64,000 nucleotides of DNA. It comes from Actinoalloteichus_B caeruleus. Its GTDB lineage: Bacteria > Actinomycetota > Actinomycetes > Mycobacteriales > Pseudonocardiaceae. The DNA is taken from NCBI RefSeq assembly GCF_000718005.1, contig NZ_JODV01000005.1; one strand, given 5' to 3'. The notes under the pieces were generated by a model, which saw only the letters and a program-made list of their open reading frames with translations, was not told the origin of the DNA and did not search any database. This document shows positions 50,569 to 59,893 of the stretch, one piece after another. Positions within the stretch are counted from its first letter, which is position 1. Each line of letters opens with the position of its first letter. The position numbers and the translations under genes are program-made.

Positions 50569-52623
50569 ATGGCAGGCAACGAGGCGGCCACTCCCGAGGT
50601 GCTGTGGACACCCGCTCTGGCGGGGAGCAGCGCGCTGGAGCGGTTCGAGACCTGGGTGCGCGAACGCCGTCCCGAGGCGTTGGGCGGCTCCGCTCCGCCC
50701 AGTGGGCCGTCCGGCTACGAGGCGCTCTGGCGGTGGTCGGTGGCGGACCTCGACGGTTTCTGGTCGGCGGTGGTCGACTTCCTCGGAGTCCGGTTCCACC
50801 GGCGTCCCGCGTCCGCCTTCGCCGGTGGGGGCATGTCGGAACCGAGGTGGTTTCCCGGGGCGACGCTGAACTACGCCGAGCAGGCGCTGGCGGGGCGGCC
50901 GGGCTCGGACCTCGCCGTCGTGTTCCGACGGGAGGACGGGGCCGGGGAGGAGTGGTCCTTCGACGAGCTCCGCGCCCGGGTGGCGGCCCTGCGGGCGTTC
51001 CTCGTGGCGGCGGGGGTCGGCCGGGGTGACCGGGTGGTCGCCCTGCTGCCGAACGCGCCGCACGCCCTCGTGGCCCTGCTGGCCACCGCGAGCATCGGCG
51101 CCGTGTGGTCCTCCTGCTCCCCGGACTTCGGCACGACGGCGGCGGTGGACCGGTTCCGGCAGATCGAGCCGGTCGTCCTCCTCGCGGTCGACGGCTACCG
51201 GTACGGCGGTCGTTCGTTCGACATCCGGGGGAAGGTCGAGGAGCTCGCGAGCCAGCTCCCCACCCTGCGGACCGTCGTCCTGGTCGACTACCTCGGTGAG
51301 GCCACCGCCAGCCCCGGGGGCATCGGTTCGGCCGACACGATCGGCGGCGTGCGGGCGGTGCCCTGGGACCAGGCGCTCCGAGCGCACCCGAACGCGCGGC
51401 TGGCCTTCGAGCCGGTCCCCTTCGACCACCCGCTGTGGGTCCTGTACTCCTCGGGGACGACCGGGCTGCCCAAGGGGATCGTGCACGGGCACGGCGGCAT
51501 CGTCGTGGAGCACCTGAAGGTGTTGGCGCTGCACGCCGACCTCGGGCCGGGTGACCGGTTCCTGTGGTTCACCACCACCGGCTGGATGATGTGGAACTAC
51601 CTGGTGTCCGGCCTGCTGGTGGGGGCCACGGTGGTGCTCTACGACGGTAGCCCGGCACATCCGGAGCCCGACGCGTTGTGGCGGTTGGCCGCCTCGACCC
51701 GCGTCACCTACCTGGGGATCTCCGCGCCGTTCGTCCACTCCTGCCAGAAGGGGGGAGTCACCCTCTCCGGGCTCGACCTGTCGCGGGTGCGGGCGGTCGG
51801 TTCGACCGGTGCTCCGCTCAGCGAGGAGGGTTTCCGTTGGCTGGCGGAGCAGCTCGGGGCCGACGTCCAGATCGCGAGCGTGTCCGGTGGCACCGACGTC
51901 TGCACCGCCTTCCTGACGAGCGCTCCCACCGTCCCGGTCTGGGTGGGGGAGTTGTCCTGCCGGGCGCTGGGAGCCGCGGTGGAGGCCTACGACGAGAGCG
52001 GCCGCCCGGTGGTCGGCGAGGTGGGCGAGTTGGTGGTCACGCGGCCCATGCCCTCGATGCCGGTCTTCTTCTGGGGTGACTCCGACGGCGCTCGGATGCG
52101 GGAGGCCTACTACGAGGCCTTCCCCGGTGTGTGGCGGCACGGCGACTGGGTCCGCCTCAGCCCACGGGGGTCCGCCGTGATCCACGGCCGCAGCGACTCG
52201 ACGCTCAACCGGGGCGGGGTCCGGATGGGGACCTCGGAGTTCTACCGCGTCGTGGAGAGCCTTCCCGAGGTGCTGGACTCACTGGTCATCGACAATGCCG
52301 GTCCGGCGAGGCCGGACGGGGAGCTGGTGTGCTTCCTGGCGCTGGCGGCGGGGGCGGAGGAGGAGGCCGTGGTGGCCCGTGCGCGGGCACTGCTCCGGTC
52401 GACGCTGTCGCCCCGCCACGTCCCGGACAGGTTCCTCCGGGTGGGGGAGGTGCCGAGGACGTTGAACGGCAAGAAGTGCGAGGTTCCCGTCAAGCGCGTC
52501 CTGGCCGGGGTGCCGGTGGGCGAGGCGGTCAGCCGGGAGGCGCTGGCGAACCCGGGCGCCCTCGACGGCGTGGTGCGTGCCTTCTTCGTCGACGAGGGTC
52601 CTGAGCTGGGGAAACAGGTTTAG
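50569..52623 (+). CDS. Acetoacetate-CoA ligase (acetoacetyl-CoA synthetase)
   Basis: 684 residues, ANL superfamily. The N-terminal RFETWVRERRPEALGG with LWRWSVADLDGFWSAVVDFLGV and TLNYAEQAL are marks of acetoacetyl-CoA synthetases. The nucleotide loop YSSGTTGLPKG is near 292-302, TTTGWMMWNYLVSGL near 340, and LNRGGVRMGTSEFYRVVE near 545. The catalytic Lys is in TLNGKKCEVPVKR. It activates acetoacetate for carbon or lipid use. The start ATG 50569 has GCGAGG; a TAGGAA -10-like box is 13 bp upstream, giving a short leader. It stands alone, but a thiolase lies 4.4 kb away. Confidence 0.94.
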   Translation: MAGNEAATPEVLWTPALAGSSALERFETWVRERRPEALGGSAPPSGPSGYEALWRWSVADLDGFWSAVVDFLGVRFHRRPASAFAGGGMSEPRWFPGATLNYAEQALAGRPGSDLAVVFRREDGAGEEWSFDELRARVAALRAFLVAAGVGRGDRVVALLPNAPHALVALLATASIGAVWSSCSPDFGTTAAVDRFRQIEPVVLLAVDGYRYGGRSFDIRGKVEELASQLPTLRTVVLVDYLGEATASPGGIGSADTIGGVRAVPWDQALRAHPNARLAFEPVPFDHPLWVLYSSGTTGLPKGIVHGHGGIVVEHLKVLALHADLGPGDRFLWFTTTGWMMWNYLVSGLLVGATVVLYDGSPAHPEPDALWRLAASTRVTYLGISAPFVHSCQKGGVTLSGLDLSRVRAVGSTGAPLSEEGFRWLAEQLGADVQIASVSGGTDVCTAFLTSAPTVPVWVGELSCRALGAAVEAYDESGRPVVGEVGELVVTRPMPSMPVFFWGDSDGARMREAYYEAFPGVWRHGDWVRLSPRGSAVIHGRSDSTLNRGGVRMGTSEFYRVVESLPEVLDSLVIDNAGPARPDGELVCFLALAAGAEEEAVVARARALLRSTLSPRHVPDRFLRVGEVPRTLNGKKCEVPVKRVLAGVPVGEAVSREALANPGALDGVVRAFFVDEGPELGKQV

Positions 52624-52693
52624 GGGGACCCGGTTTTGCCCCCGGTCCACCCGGTTGTGTAATGTATGCCGCGAGCGACCGAACGAGGTCCCG

Positions 52694-52784
52694 GGAGGCT
52701 TCGCCTAGTCTGGTCTATGGCGCCGCACTGCTAATGCGGTTGGGGGTTTAAGCCCCCTCCCGGGTTCAAATCCCGGAGCCTCCG
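52694..52784 (+). tRNA. tRNA-Ser (anticodon GCT)
   Basis: 91 nt. Acceptor GGAGGCT/AGCCTCC, anticodon stem CCGCA/TGCGG with loop CTGCTAA (anticodon GCT), a long variable arm rich in G and C, and T-loop GTTCAAATC. Discriminator G; CCA not encoded. Decodes AGC/AGU. Confidence 0.96.
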
Positions 52785-52821
52785 CAGCACCGGCCGGAAA
52801 CGGCTGGTCACAACTGAACAA

Positions 52822-52894
52822 GCGCCCGTAGCTCAACGGATAGAGCATCTGACTACGGATCAGAAGGTTAGGGGTTCGAATCCCTTCGGGCGCG
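52822..52894 (+). tRNA. tRNA-Arg (anticodon ACG)
   Basis: 73 nt. Acceptor GCGCCCG/CGGGCGC, anticodon loop CTACGGA (ACG), T-loop GTTCGAATC. This is the tRNA whose A34 is converted to inosine by TadA, and a tadA gene is encoded 7 kb downstream in the window. Confidence 0.96.
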
Positions 52895-52900
52895 CATCGG

Positions 52901-52928
52901 ACGACCCCCCTGGCGACAGGGGGGTCGT
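52901..52928 (+). terminator. Terminator after the tRNA-Ser/tRNA-Arg pair
   Basis: Perfect 12-bp stem ACGACCCCCCTG / CAGGGGGGTCGT with a 4-nt loop, followed by TTTCGTCT. Ends the tRNA transcript. Confidence 0.85.
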
Positions 52929-54000
52929 TTCGTCTGTCGGCCGGCCCCTGTCCGCTGGCCGCGCTCCCCGGTCGCGGTGACCGGTGTGATGATCCCCACG
53001 TTCGGCCGGCCCGGGTGTGCCCCCGCGGCTCCCGGGCGACGGGCTGTGGCGGGTTCCTCGGGTCGGCGCGGGGGTGAGGGCCGCGGGTGGGGCCGGCGCT
53101 CCCCGGCCGTCCGGTCGCGGCTCTTCTGGCGGTGGGCCGCGTGGCCCCGGGTGGCGCTCCTGGCCCAGGGGCTGGCGGGGGCGTGACCGGTCTTCCGGAA
53201 TGGCGGCTCTTCGTGCCCGACCGCTGTTGTTCACCAAAAAGTGATCAACAGTCTGCGTAACGGTTACGGCTTGTGCGTAACGCTCGCCGGTTCGGCCAAT
53301 TCTGTCCGCTTGCTGGTCCGCATTCGCCCTCCGACCGGACTAGCAGCTATTGGGCGAGTTATCCGGTGTCGAGGAAGCGCCGGGTAATTTCGCTCACCCC
53401 GAAAGGTGACTTCAGTCCCAGGTGCGCGGGGTATGTGTCGGCAGGTTCTTCACTTTCCGTTGCCGCGCTGCTGGGAAAACCACATTTCATGGTCCGGATG
53501 CTTCCAGTTCGGTATCGGCACGCAACCTTCGGTCGGCTCGCGCATCCTAGGGCGGCGACGCGCTCCGAGCCGGTACGACACGGGTGACGTCCAGTGTGTC
53601 CGCTGACGAGGCAACCCGCTCAGAGAACGGGCAGGTTGGGCGAGCGAGTTCCCGACATCCCGGCGTGTCCCGTGGCGGGCCGAGCTCAGCGGGGAGGAAG
53701 CTCGGCGGGGTCGAAGCCGGCGCTTCCCGCAATGCCTCACCCAGGGGGACGAATAACCGGGCGGTTCCGGAAACCGGGCGGGGTCTTGCCGCACGGGAAT
53801 TGACGCGTCGGCTAAAGTCGTGCCGTCCGCCGAACCGGAAAAACGGGTCGGCCCGTCAACGGGCCGCCGGAACCGGAGCGCCCCAACACTCACGCCGATG
53901 GGGGCACCGGGGTCGCGGCGGCGGGAAATCGTGGTCTACCCCTGATCCAGTCCGCCGGTCGGCGGTTTCCCGGACCTCTGGTCCGGAAGAGAGGAGAGAC
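52929..54000. other. Long, lower-GC intergenic region upstream of the thioester-domain protein
   Basis: About 1.07 kb with no convincing gene. The part 53210-53620 is clearly less GC-rich than the rest of the window. It includes CGTAACGGTTACG (53256-53268), a perfect 13-bp palindrome, and two TGCGTAACG copies at 53254-53262 and 53274-53282, 20 bp apart, i.e. on the same face of the helix. Several small open frames here lack codon bias and RBS. It may hold regulatory sites or a small RNA for the surface-protein gene. Confidence 0.5.
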
Positions 54001-55242
54001 ATGAGACTCGGGTTGCGCCTGGCGCGAGCCGGCGCGGCACTGCTCGGCGCGGCTGCCCTGCTCGTCGGCACCGCACTGCCGGCCGCCGCGTCCACCAAGG
54101 GCCACTACGACAACACGAACGAGGTCAAGGGCGAGAGGATCCACCTGACGGACCGCTCCTCGGTCCCGACGGTGCTGCTGCCCCTCGTCCTCGAGGACGG
54201 CACCGAGCTGCTCACCTACTGCGTCGAGCTGACGGTCACCGCCGCCAACAAGGCTCCTTACCACGAGGTGCCGTGGGACCAGTACCCCACGGACCAGAAC
54301 GCCTCGTTCCCCACCGCGCCCGGCAAGGTGCTGTGGATCCTGCAGAACTCCTACCCCCAGGTGTCGGTTGACGAGCTGAACGCGCAGCTCGGCACGAACC
54401 TGAACGTGGAGCGCGCCGTCGCCGGCACGCAGGCCGCCATCTGGCACTTCAGCAACGGCTCGAAGCTGGCGGGCAACAACGGCCGCGACATCCAGGCCCT
54501 GTACCGGCACCTGACCGGTGAGGCCAACGTCGGTGTCGACCAGCAGCCGACCCCCACGCTGGCGCTGAGCCCGGAGAGCCACTCCGGTGCCGCCGGTGAG
54601 CTGATCGGCCCGTTCACGGTCGAGTCGAGCGCCGGGACCGTCGGCCTGGCCCTCCAGGGGCCGGAGGGCGTCACCCTGGTCAACAAGAACGGCGAGGAGG
54701 TCAACCCGATCTCCGGTGACGTGCCGACCGACAGCATCTCCGAGCTGTACGTGAGCGTCCCCGAGGGCGCCGAGGCCGGCGAGGCCACCATCACCGCGAA
54801 CGCCTCCGCCACCGTCAACACCGGCCGCCTCTTCGTGGGTGACCCGTCGGGTGACTGGAGCGGGGCCAGCCGCAACGCCCGGGACAGCAAGCGCACCCAG
54901 TCGCTGATCGTCGCGGAGGGCAAGCCCACCAACCTGGACACCTCGGTCCGCGTCGACTGGGTAGGCGGGCCGGTCGCTCCGCCCACCTCCGAGACCCCGG
55001 AGCCGAGCGTGCCGGAGACCCCGCAGCCGAGCGAGCCGGCCCCGAGCACCACCCCGAGCGTGCCCGAGGCCCCGGAGACCACCACTCCGGCCCCGCCGGC
55101 TCCCGAGCGCCCGGACAACGAGGACGACCTGGCCAACACCGGTGCGTCCATCTGGCTGCCGCTCGGCCTTGGCGCGGTGCTCCTCGGTGGCGGTGCCACC
55201 GCACTGTTCCTGATGCGGCGCAAGAAGCAGGCCGAGGTCTGA
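54001..55242 (+). CDS. Thioester-domain (TQXA) surface protein with LANTG sorting signal
   Basis: 413 residues. Signal peptide (1-31, ending PAAAS), a thioester domain (about 38-175) with C74 in LTYCVELT and Q144 in AGTQAAIWHFS. In other surface adhesins these form an internal Cys-Gln thioester able to bond covalently to host or surface amines. A beta-sandwich stalk (180-315) and a Pro/Thr/Glu spacer (325-370) follow. LANTG at 377-381, a hydrophobic helix and the basic RRKKQ tail form a complete sortase signal. ATG 54001 has GAGAGGAGAG. It is covalently attached to peptidoglycan by a sortase not seen here. A strong terminator follows. Confidence 0.93.
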   Translation: MRLGLRLARAGAALLGAAALLVGTALPAAASTKGHYDNTNEVKGERIHLTDRSSVPTVLLPLVLEDGTELLTYCVELTVTAANKAPYHEVPWDQYPTDQNASFPTAPGKVLWILQNSYPQVSVDELNAQLGTNLNVERAVAGTQAAIWHFSNGSKLAGNNGRDIQALYRHLTGEANVGVDQQPTPTLALSPESHSGAAGELIGPFTVESSAGTVGLALQGPEGVTLVNKNGEEVNPISGDVPTDSISELYVSVPEGAEAGEATITANASATVNTGRLFVGDPSGDWSGASRNARDSKRTQSLIVAEGKPTNLDTSVRVDWVGGPVAPPTSETPEPSVPETPQPSEPAPSTTPSVPEAPETTTPAPPAPERPDNEDDLANTGASIWLPLGLGAVLLGGGATALFLMRRKKQAEV

Positions 55243-55312
55243 TCCTGACCGCGTCCTGAGCAGGGCGGGCCGCCGGTCCCCGACAGGGGCCGCCTCTTCC
55301 CGCTCCCGCACC

Positions 55313-55346
55313 ACGGGGCCACCTCCCAGCCGGGAGGTGGCCCCGT
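55313..55346 (+). terminator. Terminator after the thioester-domain gene
   Basis: Perfect 15-bp stem ACGGGGCCACCTCCC / GGGAGGTGGCCCCGT with a 4-nt loop, 70 bp after the stop. Confidence 0.8.
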
Positions 55347-55505
55347 CGGCGTTCCCGGCCCTGGTGCGTCGGACCCTCCCCGGAACCTTTTCCCGGGGCA
55401 CGGCGTCGGAAGAGGTGAGTGGCGACCCGCTCGTCGACCAAGGGGTCACGCACGCGACGGTCCACCAGCCGGCCGCCACCACGGGAGGGACGGGCCACAC
55501 TTCAC

Positions 55506-56981
55506 GTGAGCACCGGAGACCAGGGGGTGGCCGTGTTGACGGGTTCGGTGGTGGCCGCGCTGGTGGGCGGCCTGGTGGCGGTGTCCCCGTTCCCCGCGCT
55601 CGGTCCGGCGGAGGTGGAGGAACCGGAGACCGGGCCGATCGCCGTCGGTGCCGCCAACCCCGTCGACGCCCCGTTGCTGGGGCCGGGCGACGGCGAACAC
55701 GCGGACACCATCCGCCCCGGCGAGTCCCGCTTCTACGCGCTGCCCGCCGCGCCGGGCTCCTGGCCAGCCGTCACCGTCGCGTTGCGTCCGACGACGGACG
55801 GCGCCGGTCCGCCGCCGGGCGCCTGCTCGTCCCGGCTCCGGGTCGCGCTGCTGACCCCGACCGGCACCGAGCCCGACTACGGACCCGAGCCCCGGAACGC
55901 CGCCTTCGGCAACTCCTCGGAGGCGAGGGTCGAGGTGACCAGCGCGTCGCCTGTCGAGGCTGGCGACCCGTTCGGAGAAGCGGCCAACGGGTCCGGCTAC
56001 TGGTACGCCGTCGTGAACCTCGAGGCCGACGACTGCTGGAACCGGTACCCGGCCGTCTCCTTCCCCCTGGGCCTCGGCGTCGACGCCGAGCAGGACGCGC
56101 CGTTACCGCCCTACCCCGAGATCGGCGTGCCAGGGGCACCGACACCGTCGGGTGCCACGACGTTGCCCGCCGACGGCACGGCCACGGTCGCCACGCTCCA
56201 CCCCGGGGAGAGCCGGTGGTTCGCCGTCCCCGTGGAGCCGGGGAGCAGGATCGGTGCCACCGCGCTGTTCAGCGGTGACCCGCAGGCCACGTCCCCGGAG
56301 TGCCCGGCGCGGGTCAGCCTTGCCCTGCACTCCCCGGGGAACACCGTCCTCGGCCGCGACGTCGACTCCTTCACCGGGACCAGCGTGGTCGGCGCGTCCA
56401 TCTCCGTCGCCGAGGGTGCGCCGGGTGCGGCCGGCCGACAGGTCGGCTTGGCCGGGCTCCACCTGTTGCGGATCGAACTCGCCACCGGCCTGTGCGGCGC
56501 GACGGCGTCCATCTCCGATCTCGGGTACCGGGTGCGCCTGACCGCGGTGGCCGGGCCGGTGGACGAGGTCGGCTGGCCCGTTCCCGGGTCCGAGGAGGGG
56601 GAGACGGCCGGTGACGGTGGTCAGCGGGACGGCGGTGCCACCCCGGGTGCCGGCACGGGCCGGCCCGCTGACGGCCACGCCGCCGAGAGGGCGCTGGTGG
56701 ACCTCACCGGGTGGCCGAGCTGGCTGTTCCTCGGGTCCACCGCCGTCATCGTGGTCGCCGTCGTGCTGGCGGCCAGGGGCGGCCACCGGCCCCCGGGCCG
56801 TGGTGTCCCGCAGGGGAGGGAGCCGGTGGTTCCCGTGAATCCCGACGCCGTCGCCGCCCGGTACGACGAGGGCGGCTGGCGGCGGTACTCGGCGCTGTCG
56901 GCTCCGGAGGACGCGGTCGTGACCAGGCCGTTCCGATCGCCCGAGCCACCGGGTCCCGAGCGGTCCGACCGGGACGGCTGA
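55506..56981 (+). CDS. Membrane-anchored extracytoplasmic protein with two PPC-like domains
   Basis: 491 residues from GTG 55506 (GTG 55527, with GGAG upstream, is an alternative). An N-terminal signal helix (about 8-30) leads to two similar beta domains. The first (60-205) has HADTIRPGESRFYALPAAPG; the second (220-365) has ATLHPGESRWFAVPVEPGS. Each begins with the 'x-L-x-PGE-x-x-[FW]-[YF]' pattern of pre-peptidase C-terminal (PPC)-type domains. A Gly-rich linker, a membrane helix (about 410-430) and a 60-residue cytoplasmic tail follow. The protein is therefore anchored with its domains outside. No enzyme motif was seen, so it may bind a ligand or a partner. Function unknown. Confidence 0.75.
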   Translation: MSTGDQGVAVLTGSVVAALVGGLVAVSPFPALGPAEVEEPETGPIAVGAANPVDAPLLGPGDGEHADTIRPGESRFYALPAAPGSWPAVTVALRPTTDGAGPPPGACSSRLRVALLTPTGTEPDYGPEPRNAAFGNSSEARVEVTSASPVEAGDPFGEAANGSGYWYAVVNLEADDCWNRYPAVSFPLGLGVDAEQDAPLPPYPEIGVPGAPTPSGATTLPADGTATVATLHPGESRWFAVPVEPGSRIGATALFSGDPQATSPECPARVSLALHSPGNTVLGRDVDSFTGTSVVGASISVAEGAPGAAGRQVGLAGLHLLRIELATGLCGATASISDLGYRVRLTAVAGPVDEVGWPVPGSEEGETAGDGGQRDGGATPGAGTGRPADGHAAERALVDLTGWPSWLFLGSTAVIVVAVVLAARGGHRPPGRGVPQGREPVVPVNPDAVAARYDEGGWRRYSALSAPEDAVVTRPFRSPEPPGPERSDRDG

Positions 56982-57010
56982 CCGGCCGCGGTCGACCCCG
57001 CCGACCCGCC

Positions 57011-57029
57011 GACCCGCCGGTCGCGGGTC
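57011..57029. terminator. Short hairpin between convergent genes
   Basis: GACCCGC-N5-GCGGGTC, 7-bp stem, between the membrane-protein stop and the thiolase stop. It may serve both directions. Confidence 0.45.
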
Positions 57030-57053
57030 CGGGAGTTCTGGTCCGGCCCGGTG

Positions 57054-58253
57054 TCAGACCCGCACGGCGAGCGCCAGGCCCTGGCCGACGCCCACACAGG
57101 CGGCGGCGACGCCGATGCCCCCACCACGTGCGCCGAGGTGCCGGCACAGGTCGGTGACCACGCGTGCCATCGACGCACCGAGCGGGTGCCCGTAGGCGAG
57201 CGCGCCCCCGTGCACGTTGACCCGCTGGGTGTCGATGGTCGGCAGTTCGTGGAGCACGGACAGCACGACGGCGGAGAAGGCCTCGTTGATCTCCCACAAC
57301 GACACGTCGGACGCGCGGACGTCCAACCGGTTCAGGAGGCGCTGGATCGCGGGTACGGGGCCGAGCGGGAACCGGGCCGGGTCGACCGCGGCGACCTCAC
57401 TGCCCACCACCTCACCCAGCGGAGTGACACCCAGTTCGCCGGCCGCCACCTCGGTGCCGATCAGCATCGCCACCGCCCCGTCGTTCAGGGGAGAGGAGTT
57501 GCCGGCCGTGACGGTCCCGTCCGGGGAGAAGGCGGGCGGCAGGGCGGCGAGCTTCTCCGCGCTGGTCTCCGGGCGCACCGACTCGTCCCGTCGGACAGTC
57601 TGCCCACCCGGCGTCCGCACGGCGAAGGCGAAACCCTCGTGAACTCCCGCGTCCCAGGCCGCCGCCGCCCTGCGGTGGGACCGGAGGGCGAACTCGTCCA
57701 ACCGCGTCCGGTCGATGCCGAGTTCCCACGCCACCCGCTCGGCGGCCGCGCCCAGCGCCAACGTCCACTGCTCCGGCATCCTCGGGTTCACCAGCCGCCA
57801 TCCCAACGCGGTCGAGACGACCTCCATGCGGTCGGGTAGTTCGCGGTCGGGCCGGGCCATCACGAACGGCGCGCGGCTCATCCCCTCGACCCCGCCGGCG
57901 ATGACGAGGTCCGCGTCACCCGCGCGGACGGAGCGGGCGGCCTGGACCACGGCCTCACCGCCCGAGGCGCAGAGCCGGTTGACCGTGACACCCGGGACCG
58001 TCACCGGCAGGCCGGCCAGGAGGGCGGCCATCCTGGCCACGTCCCGGTTCTCCTCCCCGGCCCCGTTGGTGTTGCCGTAGACGACGTCGTCGATCGTCGC
58101 GGGGTCCAGGGCCGCGGACCCGTCCGGTCCGTGCCTGCGCAGGAGCTCCAGGATGGGCAGGGCTGCGAGGTCGTCCACCCTGACCTGGGACAGTCCGCCC
58201 CGGTAGCGGCCGAAGGGAGTGCGGGCGGCGTCCAGGATGAGTGCGCGGCGCAT
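57054..58253 (-). CDS. Acetyl-CoA acetyltransferase (thiolase)
   Basis: 399 residues. Thiolase with the nucleophile Cys in TVNRLCASGGEAV (about 92), His in VNVHGGALAYGHPLGAS (about 353) and the acid Cys in GVAAACVGVGQGLAL near the end (usual form CIGGGQG). ENRDVARMAALLAGL and VNPRMPEQWTLALGAAAERVA are typical of acyl-CoA thiolases. It may make or split acetoacetyl-CoA or the 3-oxoacyl-CoA of beta-oxidation. It is divergent from tyrA in coding sense only by proximity: both are on the minus strand, with 90 bp between the tyrA stop and the thiolase start, so co-transcription is possible. Confidence 0.92.
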   Translation of the reverse strand: MRRALILDAARTPFGRYRGGLSQVRVDDLAALPILELLRRHGPDGSAALDPATIDDVVYGNTNGAGEENRDVARMAALLAGLPVTVPGVTVNRLCASGGEAVVQAARSVRAGDADLVIAGGVEGMSRAPFVMARPDRELPDRMEVVSTALGWRLVNPRMPEQWTLALGAAAERVAWELGIDRTRLDEFALRSHRRAAAAWDAGVHEGFAFAVRTPGGQTVRRDESVRPETSAEKLAALPPAFSPDGTVTAGNSSPLNDGAVAMLIGTEVAAGELGVTPLGEVVGSEVAAVDPARFPLGPVPAIQRLLNRLDVRASDVSLWEINEAFSAVVLSVLHELPTIDTQRVNVHGGALAYGHPLGASMARVVTDLCRHLGARGGGIGVAAACVGVGQGLALAVRV

Positions 58254-58343
58254 GCGCCTATCGTGCCGTACGACCGGCGGTGGGGATGCGGACCGATCGC
58301 AGGCGCTCGGTACCCCCGAACGCGCGGGGTCCGGCGCACGGCC

Positions 58344-59336
58344 TCAACCAGCCGGGTCCGGGCGCCGGCCGCTGACGAGGCCGCCGGCCAGGCCGGTGAC
58401 GCGTGCTCCACCCCTGCCGAGCTCCGCGAGTTCGTCGAGCGCACCGGGCCGATCCAGGGGGAGCTCGAACGCGATGGTCGGGGTTTCCCCGGCCCGCTGC
58501 CGTCGGACGTGGGCTCGGTGGCCGTCCTCGACCGCCGCCCGGAGGGAACCCGTGGTCGCCAGCGCGCCCCGCGCGACACCGAGCCGGCCGAGCGCGTCGT
58601 CCAGCGCCGTCAGCAACGCGTCCCGGTTCCCCTCGCACATCGCGCGGACCAGGCCGGGCCTGGTCCCGGCCACCCGGGTGCCGTCGGCGAAGGAACTGGC
58701 GGCCAGCGTCGCCGCCAGCGGACCACCGTCCTCAGCCACGGCCGAGAGCACCTCGGCCAGCAGGTGGGGCAGGTGGGAGACCCGAGCCACCGCCGCGTCG
58801 TGTTCCCGGGCCGGCGCGGGAACGACCTCGGCGCCGCAGTCGAGCGCCAGGCTCGCCACCTCCGCCCAGACGGCCGGGTCCGCCTCGTCGGTGGTGACCA
58901 CCCAGGCCGCCTGGGTGAACAGGCCGGCGTCCCCCGCATGCCAGCCCGAGGATGCGGTGCCCGCCATCGGGTGCCCGCCGACGTACCTCACCCCCGGCGC
59001 GTGCGACTCGACAGCCCGCAGCACCGGCTCCTTGACGCTGACCACGTCGGTGAGCCGGCAGCCGCCAGCGTGCTGGTCGACGAGCCGGAGGACCTCGGGG
59101 ACCGAGGTGAGCGGGACGGCGACGACCACGAGGGCGTCCTCCTCGGCTGCCCGGCGCAGCGCGGTCGCGGGTGGGAGGACATCGACTCCCTCGGCGGTCG
59201 CCGCCTCGGCGTCCACCGGGGACGCGGTGGCCGCCCAGCAGCTTCGTCCGGCGGCGGTCGCGGCGCGCAGCACCGAGCCGCCGATCAGTCCCAGGCCGAG
59301 TACGCAGATCGGAGTCACCCGATCATTGTCGGTCAC
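58344..59336 (-). CDS. tyrA: Prephenate dehydrogenase
   Basis: 330 residues. Converts prephenate to 4-hydroxyphenylpyruvate for tyrosine. NAD-binding VLGLGLIGGSVLRAA (11-25), VVVAVPLTSVPEVL, GGHPMAGTASSGWHAG (about 120-135) with the catalytic His, and VSHLPHLLAEVL with the second His. The C-terminal part (about 290-320) is short and lacks an ACT domain. In M. tuberculosis tyrA (Rv3754) lies next to the tadA pair, as here (from memory). It is divergent from the TadA-associated gene across 65 bp. Confidence 0.94.
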   Translation of the reverse strand: MTDNDRVTPICVLGLGLIGGSVLRAATAAGRSCWAATASPVDAEAATAEGVDVLPPATALRRAAEEDALVVVAVPLTSVPEVLRLVDQHAGGCRLTDVVSVKEPVLRAVESHAPGVRYVGGHPMAGTASSGWHAGDAGLFTQAAWVVTTDEADPAVWAEVASLALDCGAEVVPAPAREHDAAVARVSHLPHLLAEVLSAVAEDGGPLAATLAASSFADGTRVAGTRPGLVRAMCEGNRDALLTALDDALGRLGVARGALATTGSLRAAVEDGHRAHVRRQRAGETPTIAFELPLDRPGALDELAELGRGGARVTGLAGGLVSGRRPDPAG

Positions 59337-59401
59337 CTGCCCGGCGTCGTGTTCAGGTGAACGGTGCGACGGCGACGGGCCGAAGGGAATACCGTGGGGA
59401 C

Positions 59402-59893
59402 ATGGAGGTCGAGGAGCCGCTCTCGGGTGTGGCGTTGGCCGTGCTCAGGGAGGACGGCCAGTGGCGGTGTCGGCGGATGTCCGACGGGGCGCTGTCGGAT
59501 CTGGACAGGGCCATCACCGAGCTGCGTGCCACGCGGTCGACGGGGGCGGTCTTCGGGCTGCTCAACGTCGACGACGAATTCTTCCTGATCGTTCGACCAG
59601 GCCCGGGCGGAGTGGACCTCCTGCTCTCCGACTCGGCCGCCGCTCTCTACTACGACGTCGCGGCGGACGTGCTGGACCTGTTGCGCATCGACCCGCCCGA
59701 CGAGGACGACGACGAGATGTGGCCCGAGGGCGACCTCGGCCTCCTCGCCGATCTCGGGATGCCCTCCGGTGAGATGGTGGTGGTGGTCGAGGAGGACCGC
59801 TACCCCGAGGAGCAGTTGCGGATCATCGCCCAACGGTGCGGTTTCGCCGACCAGTACGACGCGGTGATGGCCGACCTCGACCGTGTTCCCTAG
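59402..59893 (+). CDS. TadA-associated protein
   Basis: 163 residues. An acidic protein with a long Asp/Glu-rich stretch (PPDEDDDEMWPEGDLGLLADLGM, about 99-121) and strands such as GVALAVLREDGQW and EFFLIVRPGPGGVDLLL. This is the actinobacterial protein found upstream of tadA ('tRNA adenosine deaminase-associated'). It probably works with TadA, but the role is not shown. The stop overlaps the tadA GTG start region by 11 nt, so the genes are coupled. ATG 59402 is near a possible leaderless start (GGGGAC just upstream). Confidence 0.88.
   Translation: MEVEEPLSGVALAVLREDGQWRCRRMSDGALSDLDRAITELRATRSTGAVFGLLNVDDEFFLIVRPGPGGVDLLLSDSAAALYYDVAADVLDLLRIDPPDEDDDEMWPEGDLGLLADLGMPSGEMVVVVEEDRYPEEQLRIIAQRCGFADQYDAVMADLDRVP

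Noticed and set aside
53273..53587. 104-residue open frame in the region upstream of the thioester-domain gene
   Set aside because: Poor codon bias, no RBS and an erratic composition. It lies in the lower-GC regulatory stretch and is more likely noncoding.
52929..54000. c-di-AMP (ydaO) riboswitch ahead of the surface protein
   Set aside because: The characteristic GACAGCTAAC-type end and G-rich core were not found.
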